The translations under genes were made by a program, and so were the position numbers. A stretch of 64,000 bases of DNA, from assembly GCF_040882075.1 (NCBI RefSeq), contig NZ_JBBEBZ010000172.1, positions 1 through 64,000 of the forward strand, read 5' to 3'. The notes under the pieces were generated by a model. It saw only the letters and a program-made list of their open reading frames with translations, did not search any database and was not told the origin of the DNA. The DNA comes from Nitriliruptor sp040882075 (GTDB taxonomy: Bacteria; Actinomycetota; Nitriliruptoria; Nitriliruptorales; Nitriliruptoraceae). Below are positions 18,440-28,201 of the stretch, one piece after another; the stretch's first letter is position 1, and each line of letters opens with the position of its first letter.

Positions 18440-21193
18440 TCAGACGTCGAGCTGTAGGGCGGTCGAGGTCCCGGTCCGGCGGGGGAAGGGGTCGTAGGGC
18501 GCACCATCAGCGATCTCACGGTTGCGGATCAGCAGGCGGCGGACCAGCTCATCGTCGTCCTGCGCGACGGAGAGGGGCCAGCCGTACGCCGCGGCGACGG
18601 CTCGGTCGAGCGCACGGTGGGCGTCTCGTAGGTCGGTGTACGCACCGTCGTCGAGCCGGTTGTACAGCTCCGTCGATCCGATGCCTTCGGAACGACACAG
18701 GGTCGTTCGACGTTCGTAGAGCGCGGCACCAGCGGAAGCCACGGTTGCACGGTGTTCGTCGTCGAGCTCCGGCCACGGGAAGGTCTCGAAGGCCGACGTG
18801 CTGGTGTAGCTCAGATCGGCCTTGAGCGTCGAGCCACGGGCCCACGCCCAGGCGTCGTGCGCGCGCGAGTTGAGCAGGCCCATCGCATCGTCGCCGTCGA
18901 ACGCGAAGACGTAGATCTTGCCACTGGGGCAGGTCCACGGCTCGAGCCAGGTCAGCAGCAGCCGCTTGCCGAAGGCGAGGCTGCCGATGTACCGGGGGAG
19001 ATCCGCGGTAGCACGGCGTAGGCCGACGGCCTGTTCGCCGAAGAGCCACCAACGTTCCCGCCGAGCCTTGCGACGGTTCGTGTCCCGGTCCGGTTTGACG
19101 CGTTCTCGGACGATGGCGAGCGCCGCGGGGTACCGCATCGCCTCCTCGAGCGGTCGCTGCGCGAAGTCGATGATCCACCGCCCCGGACGCTGCTCTGGGT
19201 CGTCCGCGATGTCCTCGCCGGTCAGGTACGGGCGGACGACGTCGCGGTAGGACGCGTCGTCGCGTGCGAGCAACTCCTCGGCCTCCGCGGTGGTCAGGAT
19301 GAAGCCGTCGCCGACCGGGATCGGCCCCTGGAAGCATCGTCCGCGGTTGGCCTCGAGCCGGACCGCCGACGCGGTCGACCGCTCTGGTGTCACCAGTTCG
19401 GCGGTGATGCCGGTCACCTGCGCGCCGTCGAGGACGAACCTGGTCGGGGGCGTCGGTGGGTCCTTGATCCAGTTCACGATGCTGACGTGGACCTTCGCCT
19501 CACCGGGCCACTTCTGGGTCGACACCGCCTCCGTGATGACGCCCCCGGTCGCGGTGATGTGCTCGAGCGACGCCGACCGGGCGCGGTTCTGGGAGATCGA
19601 GTTCGTCCCGACGAGGCCCGCCCGCTGACCCGGCCGCAGTTCGGCGTGAGCGCGCCGGAACCAGTAGACGCAGTAGTCCTTGATCCCAACGCCGAACTCC
19701 TCCTTCAGCCAGTCGAGGTAGGCGTCACCCCGGCCGCGACGCAGGTTCTGCGAACCGAGGAAGGGCGGGTTGCCGATGATGGCGTCAACCGACGGCCACG
19801 GGTGTACGAGCGCGTCGACGCCCCCCTGGATGTTCGAGAGGTCGACGAGCGGCAACGGCGGCTCCGCTGGCCCGTACGCGTCGAGCATCTGGCGGTGACC
19901 CATCCATAGGGTGACCCGCGCGATGGACGCAGCGACGGGCTCGATCTCGAGGCCGTGGAAGTTGCGGAGGGTGACGAACGGCAACGTGGTCGGGTCGGGT
20001 GCGGGAACACCCGCCGCGTGGCTCGTCGCCGCGATCTTCGCCTTCGCCGCCGCCTCCAGGGCGCGGAGCTCGCGGTAGGCGACGTACAGGAAGTTGCCGC
20101 ACCCGCACGCGGGGTCGAGGACGCGGAACTCGCAGATGGTCCGTAGGACGCGCTCGACCTCGGTGATCGAGGCCGCTCGGTCGAGTTGCTCACGCAGCGG
20201 GTCCACGATGGTGGGGTCGACGATGCGCTTGATGTCGACCTCGTGGGTGTAGTGGGCTCCGAGGTGTGATCGCAGGTTCTCCCCGAGGAAGCCCTCGAGC
20301 AGCGAGCCGAAGATGGTCGGGTCGACCTTGTCCCAGTCGAAAGCGGCCGCCTGCCGGAGCAGCTCAAGTTCGTCGACCTCGAGGTGGAGGCGGGCGGGCT
20401 CAGCGAACAGCTCCCCGTTGACGTAGGTGGTCCCCGCCAGCAGGCCGTGCCGCCCACCGTCATCCTCGTCGTTCAGGACGGCGAACAGCGCCCCGAGGTC
20501 GGCGTAGGAGGACCGCTCCGGGTGCGCCAGCAGGGTCTCGACGGTGCGTTGGAACGGGTAGCCCTGCAGCATCCGGAGGTCCTCGGCGAACAGGCACCAC
20601 ACCGCCTGGAGGACGAAGGTCTGGATCACCTCCGGGCGGGCTGCCGAACGGTCGAGGAGTGCGTGGTACAGCTGCGAGACGTGCGTCGCCGCCTGGGTGG
20701 TGAGTTCACGGTGCTCGATCCCGAAGATCGGATCGTCGCCGCTCCCACCGAGGAAGAGGAGGGTCTCGTACCGATCCGGTAGCTCCTCGAGGGTGAACTC
20801 GGCGACCGGTGAGGACGGGTACAGGCCCGGTTGCCACACCTCGAAGCGGTGGAACGCACAGAGGACGACGAACGGCGGCGCCGGTCGACCAGCCGCGGCA
20901 TCGTCCGATGCTCGCCAGTACCCGAGCGCTTGGTCCCGATGGCGCTCGAGACGGTCGGCCTCCGCGGGCGCCTTCATCTCGATGATCACGACACCGGGCC
21001 AGTGGAAGTCCATGACGCCGGCCTGCGAGCCGCGGGCGTCCTCGAGTTCCGCCCGCTCGAGGCGATCGACGCCGAAACAGGCGATCAACTCGTTGAGGTA
21101 GGTCTGGGCTTCGCCCCGCTCGGTGCCGCGGTAGCCCGACCAACGGGCGACGAACCCCCGTAGGGCGCGCTGGATCTCCTCGCCGCTACGCAC
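18440..21193 (-). CDS. Type IIG restriction-modification enzyme (MmeI-like)
   Basis: A 917-residue single-chain enzyme. The N-terminus carries a PD-(D/E)XK nuclease core: Asp62, then Glu72-Met-Lys74 (VVIIEMKAP). A helical linker leads to a gamma-class N6-adenine methyltransferase with SAM motif LDPACGCGNFLYVAY near residue 365 and catalytic NPPF (IIGNPPFLGSQ) near residue 475. The C-terminal third would be the target-recognition domain, ending with the family's GLLNSRAHDAWAW and FETFPWPEL. It would methylate and cut the same sequence, the cut lying at a distance. Specificity cannot be predicted by eye. GTG start at 21193, five bases after the small upstream gene. Confidence 0.88.
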   Translation of the reverse strand: MRSGEEIQRALRGFVARWSGYRGTERGEAQTYLNELIACFGVDRLERAELEDARGSQAGVMDFHWPGVVIIEMKAPAEADRLERHRDQALGYWRASDDAAAGRPAPPFVVLCAFHRFEVWQPGLYPSSPVAEFTLEELPDRYETLLFLGGSGDDPIFGIEHRELTTQAATHVSQLYHALLDRSAARPEVIQTFVLQAVWCLFAEDLRMLQGYPFQRTVETLLAHPERSSYADLGALFAVLNDEDDGGRHGLLAGTTYVNGELFAEPARLHLEVDELELLRQAAAFDWDKVDPTIFGSLLEGFLGENLRSHLGAHYTHEVDIKRIVDPTIVDPLREQLDRAASITEVERVLRTICEFRVLDPACGCGNFLYVAYRELRALEAAAKAKIAATSHAAGVPAPDPTTLPFVTLRNFHGLEIEPVAASIARVTLWMGHRQMLDAYGPAEPPLPLVDLSNIQGGVDALVHPWPSVDAIIGNPPFLGSQNLRRGRGDAYLDWLKEEFGVGIKDYCVYWFRRAHAELRPGQRAGLVGTNSISQNRARSASLEHITATGGVITEAVSTQKWPGEAKVHVSIVNWIKDPPTPPTRFVLDGAQVTGITAELVTPERSTASAVRLEANRGRCFQGPIPVGDGFILTTAEAEELLARDDASYRDVVRPYLTGEDIADDPEQRPGRWIIDFAQRPLEEAMRYPAALAIVRERVKPDRDTNRRKARRERWWLFGEQAVGLRRATADLPRYIGSLAFGKRLLLTWLEPWTCPSGKIYVFAFDGDDAMGLLNSRAHDAWAWARGSTLKADLSYTSTSAFETFPWPELDDEHRATVASAGAALYERRTTLCRSEGIGSTELYNRLDDGAYTDLRDAHRALDRAVAAAYGWPLSVAQDDDELVRRLLIRNREIADGAPYDPFPRRTGTSTALQLDV

Positions 21194-21198
21194 CCGAC

Positions 21199-21501
21199 TC
21201 AGGCGAGACGTTGCTGGGAACCGCCGAAGTACGCGGCCTGGAAGAGCTCCTGTCGGACGCGCTCGAGTTCCTCCAGCGCGCGGTCGAGCGCGAGGACGAC
21301 GTTGGGTTCCGCATCACGTGCGACGGCCCGACGGGCACGGTCGGCGCGTCGGAGAGCCTGCTCGATGTTGGTGATGGTCTCGGCGACCTCGCGCATCGCG
21401 GCCTCGTGTGCCGCCTGCCGACCCGACCGCTCGAGGTCGCCATCCGCGACCGTTCGCGCGATCGGAGGGAGCGAGGGGGAGATGCCGGGGTGATCGGCCA
21501 C
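21199..21501 (-). CDS. Small helical protein upstream of the type IIG enzyme
   Basis: A 100-residue protein, almost wholly helical with heptad-like charge spacing (MREVAETITNIEQALRRADR, then NVVLALDRALEELERVRQEL) and a short C-terminal tail GGSQQRLA. No family recognised. GTG at 21501 has GAAGGG six bases upstream and is preferred; a GTG at 21528 overlaps a possible -10 (TACGGT, 21532-21527). The gene ends five bases before the restriction enzyme, so the two are certainly cotranscribed if expressed. It could be an accessory or control factor, but no helix-turn-helix is visible. Confidence 0.7.
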   Translation of the reverse strand: MADHPGISPSLPPIARTVADGDLERSGRQAAHEAAMREVAETITNIEQALRRADRARRAVARDAEPNVVLALDRALEELERVRQELFQAAYFGGSQQRLA

Positions 21502-21720
21502 GTGGAGCCCTTCGACAGATGCAGGCACCGTACCGCGAGGTGGTGATCCTCCCGAGGGATGGGCGCGCTACCTGTGGAACGTCACCGCTGTCGCGCCGTC
21601 GCCCGCGGGCCGCCTGACCCCCGACCCGCACGGCCCCGTCCGTGCGGGGGCGTTCGCCGGTGGCACGCGTTCGCTCGCGTGCGGCAACCTCGGGGCCGTC
21701 GCCATCTCCCGGAGGTCCCC

Positions 21721-23001
21721 GTGTCCGAGCCCCGTCGCGTCGCCATCCTCGGTGGCAACCGGATCCCGTTCGCCCGCTCGAACGGTCCGTACGCTGAGGC
21801 GAGCAACCAGGACATGCTCACCGAGGTCCTCGACGGGCTCGTCGCCCGGTTCGGCCTGCAGGACCAGCGGCTCGGTGAGGTCGTCGGCGGCGCCGTGCTC
21901 AAGCACAGCCGCGACTTCAACCTCACCCGCGAGAGCGTGCTCGGCAGCAAGCTCGACGGGGCGACGCCGGCCTACGACGTGAGCCAGGCGTGCGGGACGG
22001 GGCTGCAGACCGCCTTCGCCGTCGGGGACAAGATCGCGCTCGGCCGCATCGACGTCGGGATCGCCGCCGGGGTGGATACCACCTCCGACGCTCCCATCGC
22101 CGTGAGCGAGGACCTGCGCCGGTTCCTGCTCAGCCTCAACGCGGCCAAGACGCTGCAGGACCGGATCAAGCTCCTCGGCAACTTCCGCCCGGGGATGATC
22201 GGCATCGAGGCACCCCGCAACGCCGAGCCGCGTACCGGCCTGTCGATGGGTCAGCACATGCAGCGGACCGCCGACCGGTGGGGCATCGACCGCGAGAGCC
22301 AGGACGAGATCGCCGTGGCCAGCCACCGGAACGCCGCTGCCGCCTACGAGGCCGGGTTCTTCGACAACCTCGTCTCGCCCTACCTCGGCCTGACCCGCGA
22401 CCAGAACCTGCGCCCCGACTCGGACCCCGCCAAGCTCGCCAAGCTCGGCCCGGCGTTCCCCAACGACGACGGGTCGGGGACGCTGACGGCCGCCAACTCG
22501 ACGCCGCTGTCGGACGGTGCGTCGTCGGTCCTGCTCGCCAGCGAGGGGTGGGCCGAGCAGGCCGGGCTCACACCGCTCGCCTACCTCGTCGACCACGAGA
22601 CCGCCGCCGTCGACTACGTCCACGGTGACGACGGGTTGCTGACCGCACCGATCTACGCCGTCCCGCGGCTGCTCGCCCGCAACGGGCTGAGCCTGCAGGA
22701 CTTCGACCTGTACGAGATCCACGAGGCGTTCGCCTCCACCGTGCTCGTCACGCTGAAGGCGTGGGAGTCCGAGGCCTTCTGCCGCGAGCAGCTCGGCCGC
22801 GACGAACCCCTCGGCGCGATCGACCGGACCAAGCTCAACCCCCACGGCTCGTCGCTCGCGTTCGGGCACCCGTTCGCCGCGACCGGCGGCCGGATCCTGG
22901 CCAGCGCCGCCAAGCAGCTCGACGAACGCGGTGGCGGCCGAGCGCTGATCTCCATCTGCGCTGCCGGTGGCAACGGCGTCGTCGCCATCCTCGAGCGCTG
23001 A
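21721..23001 (+). CDS. fadA2: Acetyl-CoA C-acyltransferase (thiolase)
   Basis: A 426-residue thiolase that cleaves 3-ketoacyl-CoA or condenses acetyl units. Catalytic residues are Cys91 (DVSQACGTGLQ), the histidine in LAFGHPFAATGGR near residue 382 and the second cysteine in CAAGGNGVVAI near the C-terminus; EIHEAFA is intact. GTG at 21721 follows GGAGGT. Gene order fadA2-fabG4-htdX matches the Mycobacterium tuberculosis Rv0243-Rv0242c-Rv0241c cluster, which is why the mycobacterial symbol is used. Confidence 0.93.
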   Translation: MSEPRRVAILGGNRIPFARSNGPYAEASNQDMLTEVLDGLVARFGLQDQRLGEVVGGAVLKHSRDFNLTRESVLGSKLDGATPAYDVSQACGTGLQTAFAVGDKIALGRIDVGIAAGVDTTSDAPIAVSEDLRRFLLSLNAAKTLQDRIKLLGNFRPGMIGIEAPRNAEPRTGLSMGQHMQRTADRWGIDRESQDEIAVASHRNAAAAYEAGFFDNLVSPYLGLTRDQNLRPDSDPAKLAKLGPAFPNDDGSGTLTAANSTPLSDGASSVLLASEGWAEQAGLTPLAYLVDHETAAVDYVHGDDGLLTAPIYAVPRLLARNGLSLQDFDLYEIHEAFASTVLVTLKAWESEAFCREQLGRDEPLGAIDRTKLNPHGSSLAFGHPFAATGGRILASAAKQLDERGGGRALISICAAGGNGVVAILER

Positions 23002-23050
23002 GCCGCTCGCTCCATCGCCCCACCGCTGAACCGACCCGAGAGGTCCTCCC

Positions 23051-24424
23051 GTGGCAGACCTGTTGCAGCAGCTGTTGACCAGCCCCATCGGCCGGCAGAT
23101 CACCTCGACGCTGTCGGTGCCGATTCCACCGGAGCTCCGCCGGCACGAACCCGGCCAGTCCCTCGCGCACGGCCCCGTGCTGGTGCTCGCGGCGGACGGT
23201 GGTGCCGTCCAGGGGGCGGTCACCGAGCTCCTGACCGGCGCAGGCGTCGACGTCGTGGACGAGGTCACCGACACGGCCGCCGAGCCGGCGGGCGACGGGC
23301 GGCCACAACGGTTCGCCGCGATCGTCGTCGACGCCACCGGGATCACCCGTAGCGCCGACCTCGCCCAGCTCCACGACCTGCTCCACCCGGTCCTGAAGCG
23401 CGTCCTGCCCTCCGGTCGCATCATCCTGCTCGGGCGGCCCCCGGAGGACGCCGACGACGCCCACACCCGCGCCGCCCAGCGGTCGCTCGAGGGTGTGGTC
23501 CGTTCGCTCGGCAAGGAGGCGCGCGACGGCACGACCGTGACCCTGGTGCACGTCGCGGCCGGAGCGGAGGGCGACCTCGATGCGGCCGTGCGGTTCCTGG
23601 TCTCGGCTCGCTCGGCCTACGTGTCGGGCCAGGTGCTCCACGTCGGCCCCGCGCCGTCCGGTGCCTGCGACGGCATCGACTGGGAACGGCCGCTGGCCGG
23701 GCAGGTCGCGTTGGTCACCGGTGCGGCGCGCGGCATCGGCGAGGCGATCGCCGAGGTGCTGGCCCGTGACGGGGCTCACGTGGTGTGCCTCGACGTCCCC
23801 GCTCAGGGTGACGCGCTCCAACGGGTCGCCAACCGGGTCGGTGGCACGACCCTTCAGCTCGACATCACCGGCGACGACGCGCCGCAGCGCGTGATCGACC
23901 ACCTCCGCGAGCGCCACGGTGGCGTGGACGTCGTCGTGCACAACGCCGGCATCACCCGGGACAAGTCGCTGGCGAACATGGAACGGGGCTGGTGGGACGC
24001 GGTCATCGCCGTCAACCTCACCTCCCAGGAGCGCATGAACGACGCGCTGCTCGACGAGAAGGTCCTGAACGAGGGCGGCCGGATCGTGTGCGTGTCCTCG
24101 ATGGCGGGGATCGCCGGCGGGAAGGGGCAGACCAACTACGCCGCGTCGAAGGCCGGCGTCATCGGCCACGTCGAAGCCCTCGCCCCGAAGCTGGCCGAGC
24201 GGTCCGGGTCCATCAACGCGGTGGCGCCCGGCTTCATCGAGACCGAGATGACGGCCGCGATGCCCCTGATCTCGCGCGAGTTCGGCCGCCGCATGAACAG
24301 CCTCAACCAGGGTGGTCAGCCGGTCGACGTCGCCGAGGCGATCGCGTTCTTCGCGTCGCCGGCCGCCGTCGGCAGCAACGGCACCACCCTGCGGGTCGAC
24401 GGCCAGCACCTGATCGGCGCCTAG
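23051..24424 (+). CDS. fabG4: 3-oxoacyl-thioester reductase, FabG4-type
   Basis: A 457-residue high-molecular-weight FabG. Residues 1-205 form an extra N-terminal flavodoxin-like domain; residues 210-457 are the catalytic short-chain dehydrogenase domain with cofactor loop TGAARGIGEAIA, VVVHNAGITRDK, a catalytic Ser in VCVSSMAG and the Tyr-Lys pair in NYAASKAG. Mycobacterial FabG4 is NADH-dependent and acts on long acyl-CoA, so the domain layout suggests the same. GTG start at 23051; 49 bases after the thiolase. Confidence 0.93.
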   Translation: MADLLQQLLTSPIGRQITSTLSVPIPPELRRHEPGQSLAHGPVLVLAADGGAVQGAVTELLTGAGVDVVDEVTDTAAEPAGDGRPQRFAAIVVDATGITRSADLAQLHDLLHPVLKRVLPSGRIILLGRPPEDADDAHTRAAQRSLEGVVRSLGKEARDGTTVTLVHVAAGAEGDLDAAVRFLVSARSAYVSGQVLHVGPAPSGACDGIDWERPLAGQVALVTGAARGIGEAIAEVLARDGAHVVCLDVPAQGDALQRVANRVGGTTLQLDITGDDAPQRVIDHLRERHGGVDVVVHNAGITRDKSLANMERGWWDAVIAVNLTSQERMNDALLDEKVLNEGGRIVCVSSMAGIAGGKGQTNYAASKAGVIGHVEALAPKLAERSGSINAVAPGFIETEMTAAMPLISREFGRRMNSLNQGGQPVDVAEAIAFFASPAAVGSNGTTLRVDGQHLIGA

Positions 24425-24426
24425 CG

Positions 24427-25290
24427 ATGACCACGACCGAACGCCTCGACGCGATCCCCTCGCTCGGGACCCTCTACGCCCGCGCTGCCGTTCGCGCGGT
24501 GCTGCCCGGCGCGAGCGACGAGCTCCCGGACCGTGAGTTCCAGGTCCGCAGCGTCGACGTCGATCGCGACCACCTCGCTGCGTACTCGCGGGTCTGCGGG
24601 TACCGGCTCGCCGACGTGCTGCCGTCCACGTACGTGCACGTGCTGAGTTTCCCCCTGTCGGTCGCGCTGATGGCCGACCGGCGGTTCCCGTTCGCGCTCC
24701 CGGGCCTGGTGCACGTGGCGAACCGCGCCGAGACCCACCGCCCCGTCACCGCGAACGAGCCGCTCGACCTCGCCGTCCGCACCGTCGACCTGCGCCCCCA
24801 TCGCAAGGGGCGGCAGTTCGAGGTCGTCGCCGAGGCACGGGTCGGCGACGACCTCGTCTGGAGCAGCACCAGCACCTACCTCCGCCGAGGCGACGACGGG
24901 GACGAGTCCGTGACCGAGGCCGACCTCCCGCTCGAGCCGCCGGAGGAGAGCACCGAGGGAGCGCGATGGAAGGTGCCCGGCGACACGGGCCGCCGGTACG
25001 CGGCGGTGTCCGGGGACCGCAACCCCATCCACCTGTCGCCGCTGACGTCCCGGCTGTTCGGCTTCCCCAAGCCCATCGCCCACGGGATGTGGACAGCAGC
25101 ACGTGCGTTGGCGGCGATCGAGGACCGGGTGCCGGCCACCGGCGTGCAGACCCTGCGGTTCGGCAAGCCCCTGCCCATGCCGCGGACCGTCGCGTTCGCT
25201 GCGGCGGAGCGCCCCGACGGCTGGGCGTTCGCCGTGCGCGACACCCGCTCCGGCGCGCCGCACCTGACCGGGACCGTCACCGACGCGTGA
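24427..25290 (+). CDS. MaoC-like hydratase/dehydratase (HtdX-type)
   Basis: A 287-residue double hot-dog protein. The C-terminal hot-dog carries the hydratase motif YAAVSGDRNPIHLSP (Asp and His catalytic in R-hydratase 2) near residue 195, followed by GFPKPIAHGMW. The N-terminal hot-dog lacks it. It would interconvert 3-hydroxyacyl and enoyl thioesters, completing a reduction or oxidation cycle with the two preceding genes. ATG two bases after the fabG4 stop. Confidence 0.9.
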   Translation: MTTTERLDAIPSLGTLYARAAVRAVLPGASDELPDREFQVRSVDVDRDHLAAYSRVCGYRLADVLPSTYVHVLSFPLSVALMADRRFPFALPGLVHVANRAETHRPVTANEPLDLAVRTVDLRPHRKGRQFEVVAEARVGDDLVWSSTSTYLRRGDDGDESVTEADLPLEPPEESTEGARWKVPGDTGRRYAAVSGDRNPIHLSPLTSRLFGFPKPIAHGMWTAARALAAIEDRVPATGVQTLRFGKPLPMPRTVAFAAAERPDGWAFAVRDTRSGAPHLTGTVTDA

Positions 25291-25299
25291 CGTGACGGG

Positions 25300-25322
25300 C
25301 CCGCTCGTGCAGCGGGCACGAG
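25300..25322. terminator. Hairpin after the fatty-acid cluster
   Basis: CCCGCT-CGTGC-AGCGGG (25300-25316) can alternatively pair as CTCGTGC-AGCGG-GCACGAG (25304-25322). It lies ten bases after the hydratase gene, and would end the fadA2 operon. No T run. Confidence 0.45.
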
Positions 25323-25468
25323 TTCCATGGACGGCGATCGGGAGCGGCCGGACAGCTCGTCACATGGGGGTGGTCTGCGCCGGGGCGGCGTAGCTCTCTT
25401 GCGTCCCCGAGGCGCAGCTGACCTGACCCGACCGTCCGTCGATCGGGTGCACGGCTCGGTCACGGGCG

Positions 25469-25474
25469 TACCGT
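25469..25474 (+). promoter_or_regulatory. -10 element of clpB
   Basis: TACCGT with a weak upstream TGCACG (25448-25453). A transcript would start near 25481 with a leader of about 55 bases. No convincing HAIR site is present in 25323-25535, although clpB is often in the HspR regulon. Confidence 0.4.
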
Positions 25475-25535
25475 CTTCCGCGGCGGTCGGACGCCATGGT
25501 GACGTCCGCACGAGCCGACCGGGAGGTGGACCCGC

Positions 25536-28124
25536 GTGGATCTCGAGAGGATGACGCACAAGTCACAGGAGGCGCTGCAGCGCGCCGCCGGCACCGCACG
25601 TGAGCGGTCGCACCCGGAGGTCGGCACCGCCCACCTGCTGAGCGCGCTGCTCGAGCAGTCCGACGGCGTCGTCCTCCCGTTGCTGAACCAGCTCGGCGTC
25701 ACCCCGGCCACGCTCCGCAGCCGCACACACGAGCTGCTCGAGGCCACCAGCGCGGCGTACGGGGCCAGCGGCGAGGTGCGTCTCTCGCAGGGCCTGCAAC
25801 AGGTGCTCGAAGCGGCGCACCGCGAGGCGGTCCAGCTCGGTGACAGCTACGTGTCGACCGAGCACCTCCTGCTCGCCCTGATCGACGGCGGTGATCGGAC
25901 CGCCACGACCCTGGCCGATCAGGGGGTCTCCCGCGACGCCGTCCTCGACGGCTTGCGCGCCGTCCGTGGCTCGCAGCGGGTCACGACCCAGGACCCGGAG
26001 GCGACCTACGAGGCCCTGGACAAGTACGCCCGAGACCTCACCGCGCTGGCACGGGAGGGCGAGCTCGATCCGGTCATCGGTCGCGACGAGGAGATCCGTC
26101 GGGTCATCCAGACCCTGGTTCGCCGGACCAAGAACAACCCGGTGCTCATCGGCGAACCGGGGGTCGGGAAGACGGCCATCGTCGAGGGTCTCGCCAACCG
26201 GATCGTCGACAAGGACGTGCCGAACCTGCTGCTCGACAAGCAGCTGTTCGAGCTCGATCTGTCGGCGATGGTCGCCGGAGCGAAGTACCGCGGCGAGTTC
26301 GAGGAGCGCCTGAAGGCCGTGCTCAAGGAGATCGAGTCCTCCGACGGCCGGATCATCACCTTCATCGACGAGCTCCACACCGTGGTCGGTGCCGGCGGTG
26401 CCGAGGGCGCGATGGACGCGGCCAACATGCTCAAGCCCCTGCTCGCCCGGGGTCAGCTGCGGCTCATCGGCGCGACCACGCTCGCCGAGTACCGCCGCAT
26501 CGAGAAGGACGCCGCGCTCGAGCGCCGCTTCCAGCCGGTCCACGTCGCTGAACCGTCCGTCGTCGACACGGTCGGGATCCTGCGGGGTCTGCAGGAGCGC
26601 TACGAGAACCACCACAACGTCCGGATCACCGACGACGCGCTGGTCGCGGCGGCGACCCTCTCCGACCGCTACCTGACCGACCGGTTCCTGCCCGACAAGG
26701 CCATCGACCTGCTCGACGAGGCGGCCGCGCGGCTCCGCATCGCCAACGACTCGCTGCCCCCCGAGCTCGACGAGGTGGTGCAGCGCGCCAAGCAGCTCGA
26801 GATCGAACGCATCAGCCTCGCCCGCGACGAGTCCGAGTCGGCGCGTGGTCGGCTCGCCGACCTCGATGCCGACCTCACCGACCTGCGTGAGTCCGAGGCG
26901 GCGCTCCGCGGCCGGTGGGAGCAGGAGAAGGCCATCGCCGACCGCGAGGCCGAGGCGCGCGCCGAGCTCGAGACGGTCCGCAGCCAGGCCGACATCGCCG
27001 AACGCCAGGGCGACCTCGAGGCCGTCAGCGAGCTGCGTTACGGCCGCATCCCCGAGCTCGAGCGGACCCTCGACGCGGCGCGCTCGGACCTCGATGCCCT
27101 CCACGCCGAGGGCGAGACGCTGATGGACGAGGAGGTCGGCGCGACCGAGATCGCCGAGGTCGTCGGGCGCTGGACCGGCATCCCGGTGACCAAGCTGCTC
27201 GCCTCCGAGACCGCCAAGCTGATCGAGCTCGAGGATCACCTGCACCGGCGGGTCATCGGCCAGGACGAGGCGGTGGAGGCGGTGGCGAACGCCGTGCGTC
27301 GTTCACGGTCCGGGCTCGGGGACCCCGACCGGCCGCTCGGCAGCTTCCTGTTCCTCGGTCCCACGGGTGTCGGCAAGACCGAGCTGGCGCGGGCGCTCGC
27401 CGAGTACCTGTTCGACGACGAGCGGGCCATGGTCCGCATCGACATGGGCGAGTACCAGGAGAAGCACAGCGTCGCCCGCCTCATCGGGGCACCCCCCGGG
27501 TACGTCGGCTACGACGAGGGGGGCCAGCTCACCGAGGCGGTCCGCCGCCGGCCCTACCGCGTCGTGCTCCTCGACGAGGTCGAGAAGGCCCACCCGGACG
27601 TCTTCAACGTGCTCCTGCAGGTGCTCGACGACGGACGCCTCACCGACGGGCAGGGGCGGACGGTCGACTTCCGTAACGTGGTCGTGATCATGACCTCGAA
27701 CCTCGGGAGCGGGCACATCCTCGACGTGACCCTCGCGCCGGAGGAGCTGCGCGAACGGGTGATGGTCGACGTCCGGTCGCACTTCCGCCCGGAGTTCCTC
27801 AACCGCATCGACGAGACGGTCATCTTCGACCGGCTCGACGCGCCGCAGCTGCGAGCCATCACCGACATCCAGCTCGAACGCCTCCGCGCCCGGCTCGCCG
27901 ACCGCGACCTGACGCTGGAGGTGACCGACGCGGCGCTCGACCACCTCGCCGAACGCGGCTTCGATCCGGTCTACGGTGCCCGACCGTTGAAGCGCGTGAT
28001 CCGGCGCGAGCTCGAGGACCGGCTCGCCAAAGCGCTGCTCGCCGGCGAGATCGAGGACGGTCAGACCGTCCGGGTCGACGTCGCGGGCGACGAGCTCACC
28101 ATCGCTGCAGCCGCCCGGGACTGA
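25536..28124 (+). CDS. clpB: ATP-dependent chaperone ClpB
   Basis: An 862-residue Hsp100 disaggregase. Clp N-terminal repeats occupy residues 1-150, the first AAA+ module has Walker A GEPGVGKT near residue 206, a coiled-coil middle domain spans about 400-530, and the second AAA+ module has GPTGVGKT near 608 with GAPPGYVGYDEGG and the arginine-finger region LERRFQPV/ FRPEFLNRID in the expected places. It pulls proteins out of aggregates with DnaK. GTG start at 25536 behind GGGAGGT. Monocistronic here. Confidence 0.97.
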   Translation: MDLERMTHKSQEALQRAAGTARERSHPEVGTAHLLSALLEQSDGVVLPLLNQLGVTPATLRSRTHELLEATSAAYGASGEVRLSQGLQQVLEAAHREAVQLGDSYVSTEHLLLALIDGGDRTATTLADQGVSRDAVLDGLRAVRGSQRVTTQDPEATYEALDKYARDLTALAREGELDPVIGRDEEIRRVIQTLVRRTKNNPVLIGEPGVGKTAIVEGLANRIVDKDVPNLLLDKQLFELDLSAMVAGAKYRGEFEERLKAVLKEIESSDGRIITFIDELHTVVGAGGAEGAMDAANMLKPLLARGQLRLIGATTLAEYRRIEKDAALERRFQPVHVAEPSVVDTVGILRGLQERYENHHNVRITDDALVAAATLSDRYLTDRFLPDKAIDLLDEAAARLRIANDSLPPELDEVVQRAKQLEIERISLARDESESARGRLADLDADLTDLRESEAALRGRWEQEKAIADREAEARAELETVRSQADIAERQGDLEAVSELRYGRIPELERTLDAARSDLDALHAEGETLMDEEVGATEIAEVVGRWTGIPVTKLLASETAKLIELEDHLHRRVIGQDEAVEAVANAVRRSRSGLGDPDRPLGSFLFLGPTGVGKTELARALAEYLFDDERAMVRIDMGEYQEKHSVARLIGAPPGYVGYDEGGQLTEAVRRRPYRVVLLDEVEKAHPDVFNVLLQVLDDGRLTDGQGRTVDFRNVVVIMTSNLGSGHILDVTLAPEELRERVMVDVRSHFRPEFLNRIDETVIFDRLDAPQLRAITDIQLERLRARLADRDLTLEVTDAALDHLAERGFDPVYGARPLKRVIRRELEDRLAKALLAGEIEDGQTVRVDVAGDELTIAAAARD

Positions 28125-28201
28125 CCAGGCGTCCGCGGCCACCGCTCGCGTGCGTCGCCGGTATGGGGCAGGCTGCGGCTCCCGCCTCTCGGAGCTCCCC
28201 C

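Noticed and set aside
25323..25535. Possible HAIR site before clpB (CTTGCGT...GCGCAGC)
   Set aside because: The two halves do not form the ACTC/GAGT core and match HAIR too poorly.
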